Made by a program: the position numbers and the translations under genes. Positions 8,121 through 16,197 of a stretch of 64,000 nt of DNA are shown piece by piece. Positions within the stretch are counted from its first letter, which is position 1. Every line of letters begins with the position of its first letter. Location: positions 62,001 through 126,000 of the forward strand of contig NZ_JASZYS010000005.1 of NCBI RefSeq assembly GCF_030316845.1. Direction: 5' to 3'. The notes under the pieces were generated by a model. The model worked only from the letters and a program-made list of their open reading frames with translations, did not search any database and was not told where the DNA came from. This stretch comes from Variovorax davisae. Lineage in GTDB: Bacteria; Pseudomonadota; Gammaproteobacteria; Burkholderiales; Burkholderiaceae_C.

Positions 8121-8157
8121 GGCCCCCGGGCCCGGCCGCCGCAGGCCGGACCCGGGG
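8121..8157. other. Large GC hairpin between efflux outer-membrane gene and cytochrome c gene
   Basis: CCCCGGGCCCGGCC pairs with GGCCGGACCCGGGG across a short loop, giving about 14 pairs with one mismatch. It lies just beyond the efflux outer-membrane gene stop on the minus strand. There is no T-run, so it may be a Rho-assisted terminator or an RNA 3'-end stabiliser rather than a classical terminator. Confidence 0.5.
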
Positions 8158-8169
8158 CGTCCCGCGGCC

Positions 8170-9579
8170 TTACTTGGTGGCCCAGCCGCCGCCCAGCGCC
8201 TTGTAGAGAACGACCTGGTTCTGCAGCCGCGCCTGCCGGATCTGGGCGGTCGCGAGCTGCGAGGTGAACAGCGAGCGCTGGGCATCCAGCAGGTCGAGCC
8301 CGCTGGAGACGCCGCCGCGGTAGCGCATGTCCGACAGCTGGAAGCGCGTCTGCTCGGCTTGCGACTGGGCCGTCGCCGCGCGCAGCTCCTCGTCGTAGGT
8401 CGCGCGGCCGGCCAGCGCATCGGCCACCTCGCGGAAGGCGGTCTGGATCGACTTCTCGTACTGCGCGACCGCGATCTGCTGGCCGGCGCGCGCCGAATCC
8501 AGGTTGGCCTGGTTGGCGCCGGCGTTGAAGATCGGCAGCGTGATCTGCGGCGCGAATGCCCAGGCCTTGGTGCCGCTGCTGAACAGGTTGGAGAACTCCG
8601 TGCTGGTGGTCCCGATCGAGGTGGTCAGCGTCACGCGCGGGAAGAAGGCCGCCCGCGCGGCACCGATGTTGGCGTTGGCGCCGATCAGCTGCTGCTCGGC
8701 GGCGCGGATGTCGGGCCGCTCGGCCAGCAGGTCGGACGGCAGGCCGGCCGGCAGATCCTGCATCGGCGCCAGCGCCTGCAGGCCCTGCTCGCTGCCGGTG
8801 GTGGCCTCGGGCGGCACCGGCGCGCCGAGCAGCAAGGCCAGCGCGTTCTCGTCCTGCATGCGCAGCCGGCGCTGCTGGGCATAGGCGGCGCGCGCGGTCT
8901 CGGCCTGTGCCTCTGCGAAGCGGTAGTCGATCTCGGACGCCACGCCGTTGTCGAAGCGCAGCTTGGTCAGCTTGAGCGAATCGTCGCGCGTGACCATGGT
9001 GCGGCGTGTGATCTCCAGCGCCTCGTCGTCGCCCAGCACGGCCAGCCAGCCGTTGGCGACCGCCGCCACCAGGCTGATCTGGGTCGCCTTGCGGGCTTCC
9101 TCGGTGGCCAGGTACTGACCCAGCGCGGCGTCCTTCAGGCTGGCGACGCGGCCGAAGAAGTCGAGCTCCCAGGCCGTGACGCCCAGGCCGACCGAATAGC
9201 TCGAAGCCACGCCATCGCCAAGCAGCGAGGGCCGCTGGCGCGAGCCGCTGGCGCTGGCGTCGAGCGCCGGGAACAGCGCCGAGCGCGTGATCTGGAACTG
9301 CGCGCGCGCCTGCTCGATGTTGAGGATCGCCACCCGCAGGTCGCGGTTGTTCTTGAGCGCGGTGTCGACCAGCTTCTGCAGCCGCGGATCGGTGAAGTAG
9401 TCCTGCCAGGCGACGGTCGAGGCCGTCGGCTGGCCGGGCGCGGTCGGCGCTGCCGCCGCGTTCGGGAAGGTCGCCGGCACCGGGGCCGCCGGACGCTCGT
9501 AGGTCGGGATCAGCGAGCAGCCCGCCAGCATCAGGGCGGCGGCGCCTGCCAGCGCGGTGGTGATGAATCGCTTAGTCAT
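8170..9579 (-). CDS. RND efflux outer-membrane factor (NodT/OprM family lipoprotein)
   Basis: This 469-residue TolC-like channel has a lipoprotein signal ending at LMLAGC (Cys about 21), so it is lipidated in the outer membrane like OprM. Two repeated outer-membrane-efflux domains with long coiled helices follow (about 60-250 and 270-460), including SYSVGLGVTAWELDFFG and LLAERPDIRAAEQQLIGAN, typical of the family. Its start overlaps the end of the RND transporter gene by eight bases, so translation is coupled. The upstream in-frame extension was rejected because it lies inside the transporter gene. Confidence 0.92.
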   Translation of the reverse strand: MTKRFITTALAGAAALMLAGCSLIPTYERPAAPVPATFPNAAAAPTAPGQPTASTVAWQDYFTDPRLQKLVDTALKNNRDLRVAILNIEQARAQFQITRSALFPALDASASGSRQRPSLLGDGVASSYSVGLGVTAWELDFFGRVASLKDAALGQYLATEEARKATQISLVAAVANGWLAVLGDDEALEITRRTMVTRDDSLKLTKLRFDNGVASEIDYRFAEAQAETARAAYAQQRRLRMQDENALALLLGAPVPPEATTGSEQGLQALAPMQDLPAGLPSDLLAERPDIRAAEQQLIGANANIGAARAAFFPRVTLTTSIGTTSTEFSNLFSSGTKAWAFAPQITLPIFNAGANQANLDSARAGQQIAVAQYEKSIQTAFREVADALAGRATYDEELRAATAQSQAEQTRFQLSDMRYRGGVSSGLDLLDAQRSLFTSQLATAQIRQARLQNQVVLYKALGGGWATK

Positions 9580-12500
9580 GTTTGTCTTCCTCGATGCCGG
9601 CGGCCTGGGCGTGCCGCTTGTCGGCCTCGTGCTGTCGGGCGCTGCCCTTGAAGAATCCGCGCACGACCACGAAGAACACCGGCACGAAGAACACCGCCAG
9701 GGTGGTGCCCGTGACCATGCCGCCGAGCACCCCGGTGCCGATCGCACGCTGGCTCGCCGAGCCGGCCCCGGTGGCGAAGGCCAGCGGCATCACGCCCAGG
9801 CCGAAGGCCAGCGAGGTCATGATGATCGGGCGGAACCGCAGGTGCGCGGCCGCCAGCGCCGACTCGACCACGCCCTTGCCCTGCGCCTGCAGGTCCTTGG
9901 CGAACTCGATGATCAGGATCGCGTTCTTCGCCGACAGGCCGATGATGGTGATCAGCCCGACCTGGAAGTACACGTCGTTGGAGTAGGCCCGCAGCATCGT
10001 CGCCAGCAGCACCCCCAGCACGCCCAGCGGCACCACCAGGATCACCGCCAGCGGGATCGACCAGCTCTCGTAGAGCGCCGCCAGGCACAGGAACACCGCC
10101 AGGATCGCGAAGCCGTACAGGATGATGGCCTGCGAGCCGGCGAGCTTCTCTTCCCGCGACTGGCCGGTCCATTCGTAGCCGAAGCCGGGCGGCAGCTGCG
10201 CGGCGAGCTTCTCCATCTCGGCCATCGCCGCGCCGGTGCTGTAGCCCGGCGCCGCGTCGGCGCTGATGCGCATCGCGGGGTAGCCGTTGTAGCGCACGGT
10301 CTGCTGCGCGCCGGTGATCCAGCGCGTGGTCGCGAAGGCCGACAGCGGCACCGGCTTGCCTTGCGCATTGGCCGCGTTCAGCTTGAGCAGGTCGTCGGGC
10401 TGCATCCGCGCCGGGGCGTCGGCCTGCACCACCACGCGCTGCAGGCGGCTCTGGTTCGGAAAGTCGTTGACATAGCTCGAGCCGAGCGCGGTCGACAGCG
10501 TCGCGTTGATGGCATCGAAGGTCACGCCCAGGGCATTCGCCTTGTCGCGGTCGATGTCGATCTGCAGCTGCGGCGCGTCCTCCAGGCCGTCGGGCCGGGT
10601 CTGCGTCAGGATCTTGCTCTGCGCGGCCATGCCCAGCAACTGGTTGCGGGCGTTGACCAGCGCCTCGTGGCCGGCGCCGGAGCGGTCCTGCAGGCGGAAG
10701 GTCACGCCGCTGGCATTGCCCAGTTCAGGGATCGGCGGCGGGCTCAGCGGGTAGATGAAGGCATCGCGGACGCCCGACAGCGCACCGAAGGCGCGGCCTG
10801 CCAGGGCCGAAGCGGATTCGCCCTCGCCCTTGCGGTCCTTCCAGTCCTTCAGCGTCACGAAGGCGAGGCCGGCGTTCTGGCCCTGGCCCGAGAAGCTGAA
10901 GCCCATCACGCCCACCATGCTCTGCACCTCGGGCTGCTTGAGGATGAAGCCCTCGACCTGCTTCATGACGTCGAGCGTGCGCTCCTGGGTCGCGCCCGGC
11001 GGCAGCTGCACGTTGACGATGATGTTGCCCTGGTCTTCCTGCGGCAGGAAGGAGGTCGGCACGCGCAGGTAGGCGATCACGACGACGCCGATGATGGCCG
11101 CGTAGATCACCAGGTAGCGCAAGGCGCGGCGCAGGATGCGCGCCACCAGGCCCTCGTAGCCCTTGGCGGTGCGCGAGAAGCCGCGGTTGAACCAGCCGAA
11201 GAAGCCGCCCTTTTCGTGGTGGTGGCCGGCTTCGACCGGCTTCAGCAAGGTCGCACAGAGCGCCGGCGTGAGCGACAGCGCCATGAAGGCCGAGAAGCCG
11301 ATCGACGCCACCATCACGGCCGAGAACTGGCGGTAGATGTTGCCGGTCGAGCCGGCGAAGAAGGCCAGCGGCACGAACACCGAGATCAGCACCACGGTCA
11401 CGCCGATGATGGCGCCCGAGATCTGCTTCATCGCCTTGCGCGTGGCCTCCAGCGGTGGGAGTCCTTCCTCGCTCATGATGCGCTCGACGTTCTCGACCAC
11501 CACGATCGCATCGTCCACCACGATGCCGATCACCAGCACCATGCCGAACATGGTCAGCACGTTGATCGAGAAGCCCAGCGCCAGCAGCACGCCGAAGGTG
11601 CCCAGCAGCGCGATCGGCACCACGATGGTCGGGATGATGGTGTAGCGCCAGTTCTGCAGGAACAGGAACATCACCAGGAACACCAGCACCACGGCCTCGA
11701 CCAGCGTCTCGGCCACCTGCGAGATCGAGATCTTGACGAAGCGCGAGCTGTCGTACGGGATCTCCCACTTCACGCCCTGCGGGAAGAAGCGCGAGAGCTC
11801 CTCCATCTTGGCGCGCACCAGCTTGGCCGATTCGAGCGCGTTGCCGCTGGGCGCCAGCTGGACGCCGATGCCGACCGCCGGCTCGCCGTTCAGGCGTGCC
11901 GAAGTCGAATAGGCCTGGCCGCCGAGTTCGATGCGGGCGACGTCGCGCAGCCGCACGGCCGAGCCGTCGGTGTTGGCGCGCAGCACGATGTTGCCGAACT
12001 GCTCGACATTGGTGAGCTGGCCGTTGACCACCACCGTGGCCGCGATCGCCTGGCCGGCCACGTTCGGCAGGTCACCGATGGTGCCCGAGGCCACTTGCGC
12101 GTTCTGCCCCTTGATGGCGTTGGTGACGTCGCTCGACGACAGGTTGAAGCCCTGCAGCTTCGCCGGGTCGATCCAGACCCGCATCGCCCGCTCGGTGCCG
12201 AACAGCTGCGCCTGGCCGATGCCCTTGACGCGCTGCAGTTCGGGCACCACGTTGCGCGACGCATAGTCGCCCAGCGCGATCGGGTCGAAGGCCGGGTTGT
12301 CGGACGAGAGGATCGTGAACAGCAGGAAGTTGGAGCGCGACTTGTCGACCCGCACCCCCTGCTGCGTCACCGCGGCGGGCAGCCGCGGCGTGGCGCGCGA
12401 GAGCCGGTTCTGCACGTCCACCTGCGCCAGGTCGGCGTCGGTGCCGGGCGCGAAGCTGATGGTGATCGCGCCGGTGCCGTCGGCTTGCGCCACCGACTCC

Positions 12501-12733
12501 ATGTAGATCATGCCGGGCGAGCCGTTCATCTCGCGCTCGATGACCGACAGCACGCTGTCCTCGAGCGTCTGGGCGGAAGCGCCGGGGTAGGCGGCGTTGA
12601 TGACGATGGCCGGCGGGGCCACCGGCGGGTACTGGGCGATCGGCAATTGCGTGATCGCCACGCCGCCCACCACGAGGATGAACAGTGCGATCACCCACGC
12701 GAAGATCGGACGGTCGATGAAGAACTTGGCCAT
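9572..12733 (-). CDS. RND multidrug efflux transporter, inner-membrane subunit (AcrB/MexB type)
   Basis: This 1053-residue HAE1-family proton-driven pump is of standard length. It has an N-terminal helix (FIDRPIFAWVIALFILVVGG), two large periplasmic loops and twelve membrane helices. The proton-relay Asp pair is present in GIVVDDAIVVVENVER, and the partner Lys in GLSAKNAILIIEFAK. The middle gene of the adaptor-pump-channel operon, it lies 13 bases after the adaptor. Relatives expel dyes, antibiotics and solvents; the actual range here cannot be read from sequence. It overlaps the outer-membrane gene by eight bases. Confidence 0.96.
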   Translation of the reverse strand: MAKFFIDRPIFAWVIALFILVVGGVAITQLPIAQYPPVAPPAIVINAAYPGASAQTLEDSVLSVIEREMNGSPGMIYMESVAQADGTGAITISFAPGTDADLAQVDVQNRLSRATPRLPAAVTQQGVRVDKSRSNFLLFTILSSDNPAFDPIALGDYASRNVVPELQRVKGIGQAQLFGTERAMRVWIDPAKLQGFNLSSSDVTNAIKGQNAQVASGTIGDLPNVAGQAIAATVVVNGQLTNVEQFGNIVLRANTDGSAVRLRDVARIELGGQAYSTSARLNGEPAVGIGVQLAPSGNALESAKLVRAKMEELSRFFPQGVKWEIPYDSSRFVKISISQVAETLVEAVVLVFLVMFLFLQNWRYTIIPTIVVPIALLGTFGVLLALGFSINVLTMFGMVLVIGIVVDDAIVVVENVERIMSEEGLPPLEATRKAMKQISGAIIGVTVVLISVFVPLAFFAGSTGNIYRQFSAVMVASIGFSAFMALSLTPALCATLLKPVEAGHHHEKGGFFGWFNRGFSRTAKGYEGLVARILRRALRYLVIYAAIIGVVVIAYLRVPTSFLPQEDQGNIIVNVQLPPGATQERTLDVMKQVEGFILKQPEVQSMVGVMGFSFSGQGQNAGLAFVTLKDWKDRKGEGESASALAGRAFGALSGVRDAFIYPLSPPPIPELGNASGVTFRLQDRSGAGHEALVNARNQLLGMAAQSKILTQTRPDGLEDAPQLQIDIDRDKANALGVTFDAINATLSTALGSSYVNDFPNQSRLQRVVVQADAPARMQPDDLLKLNAANAQGKPVPLSAFATTRWITGAQQTVRYNGYPAMRISADAAPGYSTGAAMAEMEKLAAQLPPGFGYEWTGQSREEKLAGSQAIILYGFAILAVFLCLAALYESWSIPLAVILVVPLGVLGVLLATMLRAYSNDVYFQVGLITIIGLSAKNAILIIEFAKDLQAQGKGVVESALAAAHLRFRPIIMTSLAFGLGVMPLAFATGAGSASQRAIGTGVLGGMVTGTTLAVFFVPVFFVVVRGFFKGSARQHEADKRHAQAAGIEEDKHD

Positions 12734-12746
12734 GCGGGCGGGCTCC

Positions 12747-13997
12747 TTACTTCGCGGCCGCAGCCGGGGCGGCCGCAGCGGAAGCAGCCGCAGCCGGGGC
12801 GGCGGCGCCCTGCGGCCCGGTCCACGGCACCGCCTTCACGGGCGTGCCGGGCGGCATCATCTGCAGCTTCTGGAAGCCGTCGACCATCACCTGCTCGCCG
12901 GCCTTCAGGCCGTCGAGCACCACCCACTGGTTGTTCTGGGCGGCGCTGATTTTCACCGTGCGCTTGCTCAGCTTGCCGTCGGCGCCCACCACCGTGAGGG
13001 TGTCGCCCTGCTGGGTGCGCGTGACCGCCTGCTGCGGCACCGTGATCGCGTTGGTGGCCTGGGCCTGCTCGAGGCGCACGCGCACGTACAGGCCCGGCAG
13101 CAGGTCGCCCTTCGGGTTCGGCACTTCGGCGCGCAGCGTGATCTGGCCGGTGGTCTGGTCGACCGTCAGGTCGGAAAACAGCAGCCGGCCCGGGTGCGCG
13201 TATTCGGTGCCGTCTTCGAGGGCGATGCGCACGCTGGCGGCCTCGCCGCCGGCGGCGCGCTTGAACTGGCCGTCCTGCAGCGCGCGGCGCAGCCGCAGGA
13301 CCTCGGTGGCCGACTGCGTGAAGTTCACGTACAGCGGATCGATCTGCTGGATCACGGCCAGCGCCGTGGCGTCGCCCTGGCCGACCAGCGCGCCCTCGGT
13401 CACCAGCGAGCGGCCGATGCGGCCCGAGATCGGGGCCGTCACGGTCGCGTAGCCGAGGTTGATCTTGGCGGTCTGCAGCGCCGCGCGGCCGACCGCGATG
13501 TCGGCGTCGGCGGTCTTGGCCGCCGCCACCGCGTTCAGGTATTCCTGCTTGCTGACCGCATTGGCCTCGACCAGCGGCTTGTACCGCTCGGCGAGGGCCC
13601 GGGCCTGCACCGCGTTGGCCTCGGCGCGCGCCAGGCTGGCCTCGGCGCTGGCCGCCGCAGCGGCGTAGGGGGCGGGGTCGATGCGGTAGAGCACCTGGCC
13701 GGCCTTCACGTCGCTGCCTTCCTGGAACACGCGCTGCATCAGGATGCCGGCGGCCCGGGCGCGCACCTCGGACACCCGCGTGGCTTCGAGCCGGCCCGGC
13801 AGTTCGGTCACCAGCCCGACGTTGGTCGGGGTCGCGACCACCACGCCCACCTCGGGCGCGGGATGGCCGCCTCCGCCGGCGGCCTTCGGGGCCTCGCCCT
13901 TGCCGCAGGCGGTCAGCGCGAGCAGCATGACGGCGGCGGCAAGGGTCGCGGGGCGCGGCGAGAACAACGAATGGCGCGAGACATGCAGGTCGGGCAT
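12747..13997 (-). CDS. RND efflux periplasmic adaptor (AcrA/MexA type lipoprotein)
   Basis: This 416-residue membrane-fusion protein has a lipoprotein signal with lipobox LTAC (Cys about 32). It has the order typical of AcrA: barrel-sandwich half with LPGRLEATRVSEVRARAAG, alpha-hairpin (about 105-175), second lipoyl half with APISGRIGRS, beta-barrel, and membrane-proximal domain. The C-terminus is an Ala/Pro-rich tail. It is the first gene of the efflux operon and faces the tetR gene across a 164-base divergent control region with an 18-base palindrome. Confidence 0.94.
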   Translation of the reverse strand: MPDLHVSRHSLFSPRPATLAAAVMLLALTACGKGEAPKAAGGGGHPAPEVGVVVATPTNVGLVTELPGRLEATRVSEVRARAAGILMQRVFQEGSDVKAGQVLYRIDPAPYAAAAASAEASLARAEANAVQARALAERYKPLVEANAVSKQEYLNAVAAAKTADADIAVGRAALQTAKINLGYATVTAPISGRIGRSLVTEGALVGQGDATALAVIQQIDPLYVNFTQSATEVLRLRRALQDGQFKRAAGGEAASVRIALEDGTEYAHPGRLLFSDLTVDQTTGQITLRAEVPNPKGDLLPGLYVRVRLEQAQATNAITVPQQAVTRTQQGDTLTVVGADGKLSKRTVKISAAQNNQWVVLDGLKAGEQVMVDGFQKLQMMPPGTPVKAVPWTGPQGAAAPAAAASAAAAPAAAAK

Positions 13998-14065
13998 GTG
14001 ATTCCTTTGAAGGGAGGACGGGAGATTGGCGCGACCGCGCGGGTGCCTACGGCATCGGGGCGATC

Positions 14066-14094
14066 TTGACTATCGGGGAAAGGGCTCTATCTTA
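14066..14094 (+). promoter_or_regulatory. Likely promoter of the tetR gene
   Basis: TTGACT at 14066-14071 is a near-consensus -35 element. With a spacing of 16-17 bases it is followed by TATCTT at 14088-14093, a four-of-six match to the -10 consensus. The palindromic operator begins immediately downstream, so a bound repressor would block this promoter. The tetR start codon is about 68 bases beyond. Confidence 0.5.
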
Positions 14095-14095
14095 C

Positions 14096-14113
14096 ATACA
14101 TTCATGAATGTAT
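14096..14113. promoter_or_regulatory. AcrR-like operator (18-base perfect palindrome)
   Basis: ATACATTCA/TGAATGTAT is a perfect inverted repeat centred between 14104 and 14105 in the divergent tetR/efflux-adaptor region. With flanking bases it reads TACATACATT-N4-AATGTAT. This closely matches the known Escherichia coli AcrR operator at acrAB (TACATACATT-N4-AATGTATGTA, from memory), which also stands between a TetR gene and its pump. It therefore probably autoregulates tetR and represses the efflux operon. Confidence 0.8.
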
Positions 14114-14161
14114 AGTGTGACCTTTCCCAGCCGATGGATTTTAAGAAGGGAGTCTCTAAAA

Positions 14162-14803
14162 ATGGTCAGACGAACCAAGGAAGAGGCCCAGGAGACGCGC
14201 AACCGCCTGCTCGATGCGGCGGAGGTCCTGTTCCAGGCCCAGGGCGTGTCGCAGACGTCGTTGCAGCAAATTGCGCACCAGGCCGGCGCGACCCGCGGCG
14301 CGATCTATTGGCACTTCAAGGACAAGGCGGCGCTCTTCAACGCCATGATGGACCGCGTCACGCTGCCGCTGGAGGCCGAGGTGGCCCGGGCCTCCGCCGG
14401 CAGCGGCGCCGAGCCGATGGACGAGGTCGAGCACCAGATGATCGAGGCGCTGAAGCTCATGACCAGCGACATGCAGGTGCGCCGGGTGTTCGATATCGCG
14501 ACCCACAAGGTCGAGTACACCCACGACATGGAATCGGTGCAGCAGCGCCACCTGTCGGCGCGCAACGGCTGCGTGACCGAGTTCGAGAAGGCCATGGTGG
14601 CCGACGCCCGCCGCACCCGCAAGCGCCTGCCGATCCCGGCGCCGGCGGCGGCCCAGGGTCTGCATGCGCTGATCAGCGGCCTGATCCAGAACTGGCTGCT
14701 GGACCCGGCCGCCTTCGACCTCGTGGCGACCGGGCGCCAGACCTTCCGGGTGTACCTCTCCGGGCTCGGATTTACACCATCTTCGCCAGACGCCGTCCGA
14801 TAG
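14162..14803 (+). CDS. TetR/AcrR-family efflux repressor
   Basis: This 213-residue protein opens with MVRRTKEEAQETR, the usual beginning of AcrR/TtgR/BpeR pump repressors. A TetR helix-turn-helix spans about residues 10-57 (TSLQQIAHQAG and GAIYWHFKDK), and a helical ligand-binding domain follows. The ATG at 14162 follows GGGAG by about nine bases; a longer in-frame start at 14108 would place the operator inside the gene and is rejected. It is divergent from the RND operon and is its likely ligand-responsive repressor. Confidence 0.93.
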   Translation: MVRRTKEEAQETRNRLLDAAEVLFQAQGVSQTSLQQIAHQAGATRGAIYWHFKDKAALFNAMMDRVTLPLEAEVARASAGSGAEPMDEVEHQMIEALKLMTSDMQVRRVFDIATHKVEYTHDMESVQQRHLSARNGCVTEFEKAMVADARRTRKRLPIPAPAAAQGLHALISGLIQNWLLDPAAFDLVATGRQTFRVYLSGLGFTPSSPDAVR

Positions 14804-14816
14804 GCGATAATGGAGG

Positions 14817-14836
14817 GCTTCCGATGTTTCGGAAGC
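14817..14836. other. Hairpin immediately upstream of tRNA-Arg
   Basis: GCTTCCGA (14817-14824) pairs perfectly with TCGGAAGC (14829-14836) across a four-base loop. It lies between the tetR stop and the tRNA, four bases before the predicted tRNA 5' end. No T-run follows, so it may mark transcript processing of the tRNA precursor rather than termination. Confidence 0.45.
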
Positions 14837-14840
14837 TCCT

Positions 14841-14915
14841 CTCGCTGTATTTCAACGGATAGAATTCGGCCCTCCGAAGGCTGAGATCCAGGTTCGATTC
14901 CTGGCGGCGGGACCA
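14841..14915 (+). tRNA. tRNA-Arg (anticodon CCG)
   Basis: A complete 75-base cloverleaf can be folded by hand, with an encoded 3' CCA. The acceptor stem CTCGCTG/CGGCGGG has seven pairs including two G-U. The D arm carries GG at the usual place. The anticodon stem CGGCC/GGCTG encloses loop CTCCGAA, with CCG at 14874-14876. The T arm CCAGG-TTCGATT-CCTGG is perfect. It decodes CGG, a frequent codon in this GC-rich genome. Slightly unusual points are C instead of G at position 1, a T-T mismatch at D-stem pair 10-25, and T at position 26. Confidence 0.85.
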
Positions 14916-14921
14916 AATTCG

Positions 14922-14956
14922 AGGCCGGAAGCATGCAAGTGCTTCCGGCCTTTTTC
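14922..14956 (+). terminator. Rho-independent terminator after tRNA-Arg
   Basis: AGGCCGGAAGC (14922-14932) pairs perfectly with GCTTCCGGCCT (14941-14951) across an eight-base loop and runs into five T residues. It starts seven bases after the tRNA CCA end. It lies just before the convergent cyclase gene stop. Confidence 0.92.
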
Positions 14957-14971
14957 GTTTTCCGGGCACGG

Positions 14972-16069
14972 TCACCGAGCATCGCCAGCCGCCGAAACCC
15001 GGATTTCCGAGGGCTCGACGCAGAACGCATGGATGGGCTCGACGCGTCCGCGCAGCGCCAGCACCCCGAGGTCGTGGGTACGCACTTCGGGCAGCGGCCC
15101 CAGGGCGGCGAGCGCTTCCGCCGACGCGATGAACAAGCATCCGACGTCGCGGGTCGCCTGCTCGAGGCGCCCCGTCGTGTTCATGACGTCGCCGTGGAAG
15201 ACGATCGCACGGCGCACCTGGCCGACCTCGCCGGCGATCACCTCGCCCAGATGCAGGGCCGCACGCAACGCCGGTTGCACGCCAAAGCGCTGGGCAAACC
15301 GGCTGGCGTCCGCGGCGAGCGCCGCGCGCATCGCGAAGAAGCAGCGCAGCGCGCGCGCATCGGCAACGCCGCCGGCCTCGACCCAGGTGATGACGATCTC
15401 GTCGCCGACGTACTGGTAGATTTCGCCGCGGCACATCTCGATCGGTTCGGCGACGGCCGAAAACACCGCGGCGAGGAAGCGGTGTGACGCCAGCGCCCCG
15501 AGCCGCTCGGCGATCGCGGTCGAGCCCACGATGTCGACGAAGAGGAAGAAGCGTCGTTCGGCGTAGGGCCGGCGGTATTTTCCAAGCAGCAGGGCCATGA
15601 ACGTGCGGTAGCCGACGAGGCCCGCGGCCTGGAACATCATCACCACGACGGCGACCGGCACGAGCGCGAGGCAAACCGCAATCAGCCCGGTGCGCGCGCT
15701 GTAGACGCTGACGACGCCCATCAAGCGCTCTCCCGGCTGGCCGGCGAGGACCGCCCCTGCGATGGCGCCGTAGACCAGCGTCTTCAGGACGAACACCGCG
15801 GCGAACGGCAGCGCGTCGAGCCATCGCATGGACGCACGAGGCAGCAGGAAGATCTCGATGCCGGCGATCGACAGCGCGATGAGCAGGGCGGAGATGACGC
15901 CGATCGGCATGGAGACCATCAGCGAGGCGAGCAGGGAGCGAGCGCCCGGTCCGGCCATCGCGCCGCCGTAGACGGCACCGACGCCCGCACCGATGACGGC
16001 GGCCATGGCCACGATGCGCGCGAAGCGCCGCAGGCGTTCGCGCATGACGGCGGAAATGGTGGCGATCAT
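14972..16069 (-). CDS. Membrane-bound class III adenylate/guanylate cyclase
   Basis: This 365-residue protein has four hydrophobic helices in residues 1-160 and then a class III nucleotide cyclase homology domain (about 172-320). Both metal-binding aspartates are visible, in LFVDIVGST and in YQYVGDEIVITW, and GDVMNTTGRLEQA matches the later catalytic segment. It should make cAMP or cGMP from the inner membrane; base preference cannot be assigned. No HAMP or other sensor domain is seen, so the membrane part may be the sensor. It is convergent with the tRNA. Confidence 0.85.
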   Translation of the reverse strand: MIATISAVMRERLRRFARIVAMAAVIGAGVGAVYGGAMAGPGARSLLASLMVSMPIGVISALLIALSIAGIEIFLLPRASMRWLDALPFAAVFVLKTLVYGAIAGAVLAGQPGERLMGVVSVYSARTGLIAVCLALVPVAVVVMMFQAAGLVGYRTFMALLLGKYRRPYAERRFFLFVDIVGSTAIAERLGALASHRFLAAVFSAVAEPIEMCRGEIYQYVGDEIVITWVEAGGVADARALRCFFAMRAALAADASRFAQRFGVQPALRAALHLGEVIAGEVGQVRRAIVFHGDVMNTTGRLEQATRDVGCLFIASAEALAALGPLPEVRTHDLGVLALRGRVEPIHAFCVEPSEIRVSAAGDAR

Positions 16070-16197
16070 CTGCCCTCGCGTCCAGGGGCACCACGGCGGA
16101 CGTCTGCATGGTGCCGCGCAGGCTCGATCGCGCAGGTGAAGGCCCTGACCAGCGCCATGCTACCCCACGGTGCGAAGCAATCCGCTATGGTGCGCAC

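Noticed and set aside
9557..12949. 1130-residue plus-strand frame opposite the RND pump
   Set aside because: It is a shadow of the minus-strand transporter in GC-rich DNA: His/Arg/Gln-rich, no domains, and it covers a clear 1053-residue pump.
14817..16069. tRNA-associated genomic island boundary
   Set aside because: No integrase, direct repeat of the tRNA 3' end or composition shift is visible beside the tRNA.
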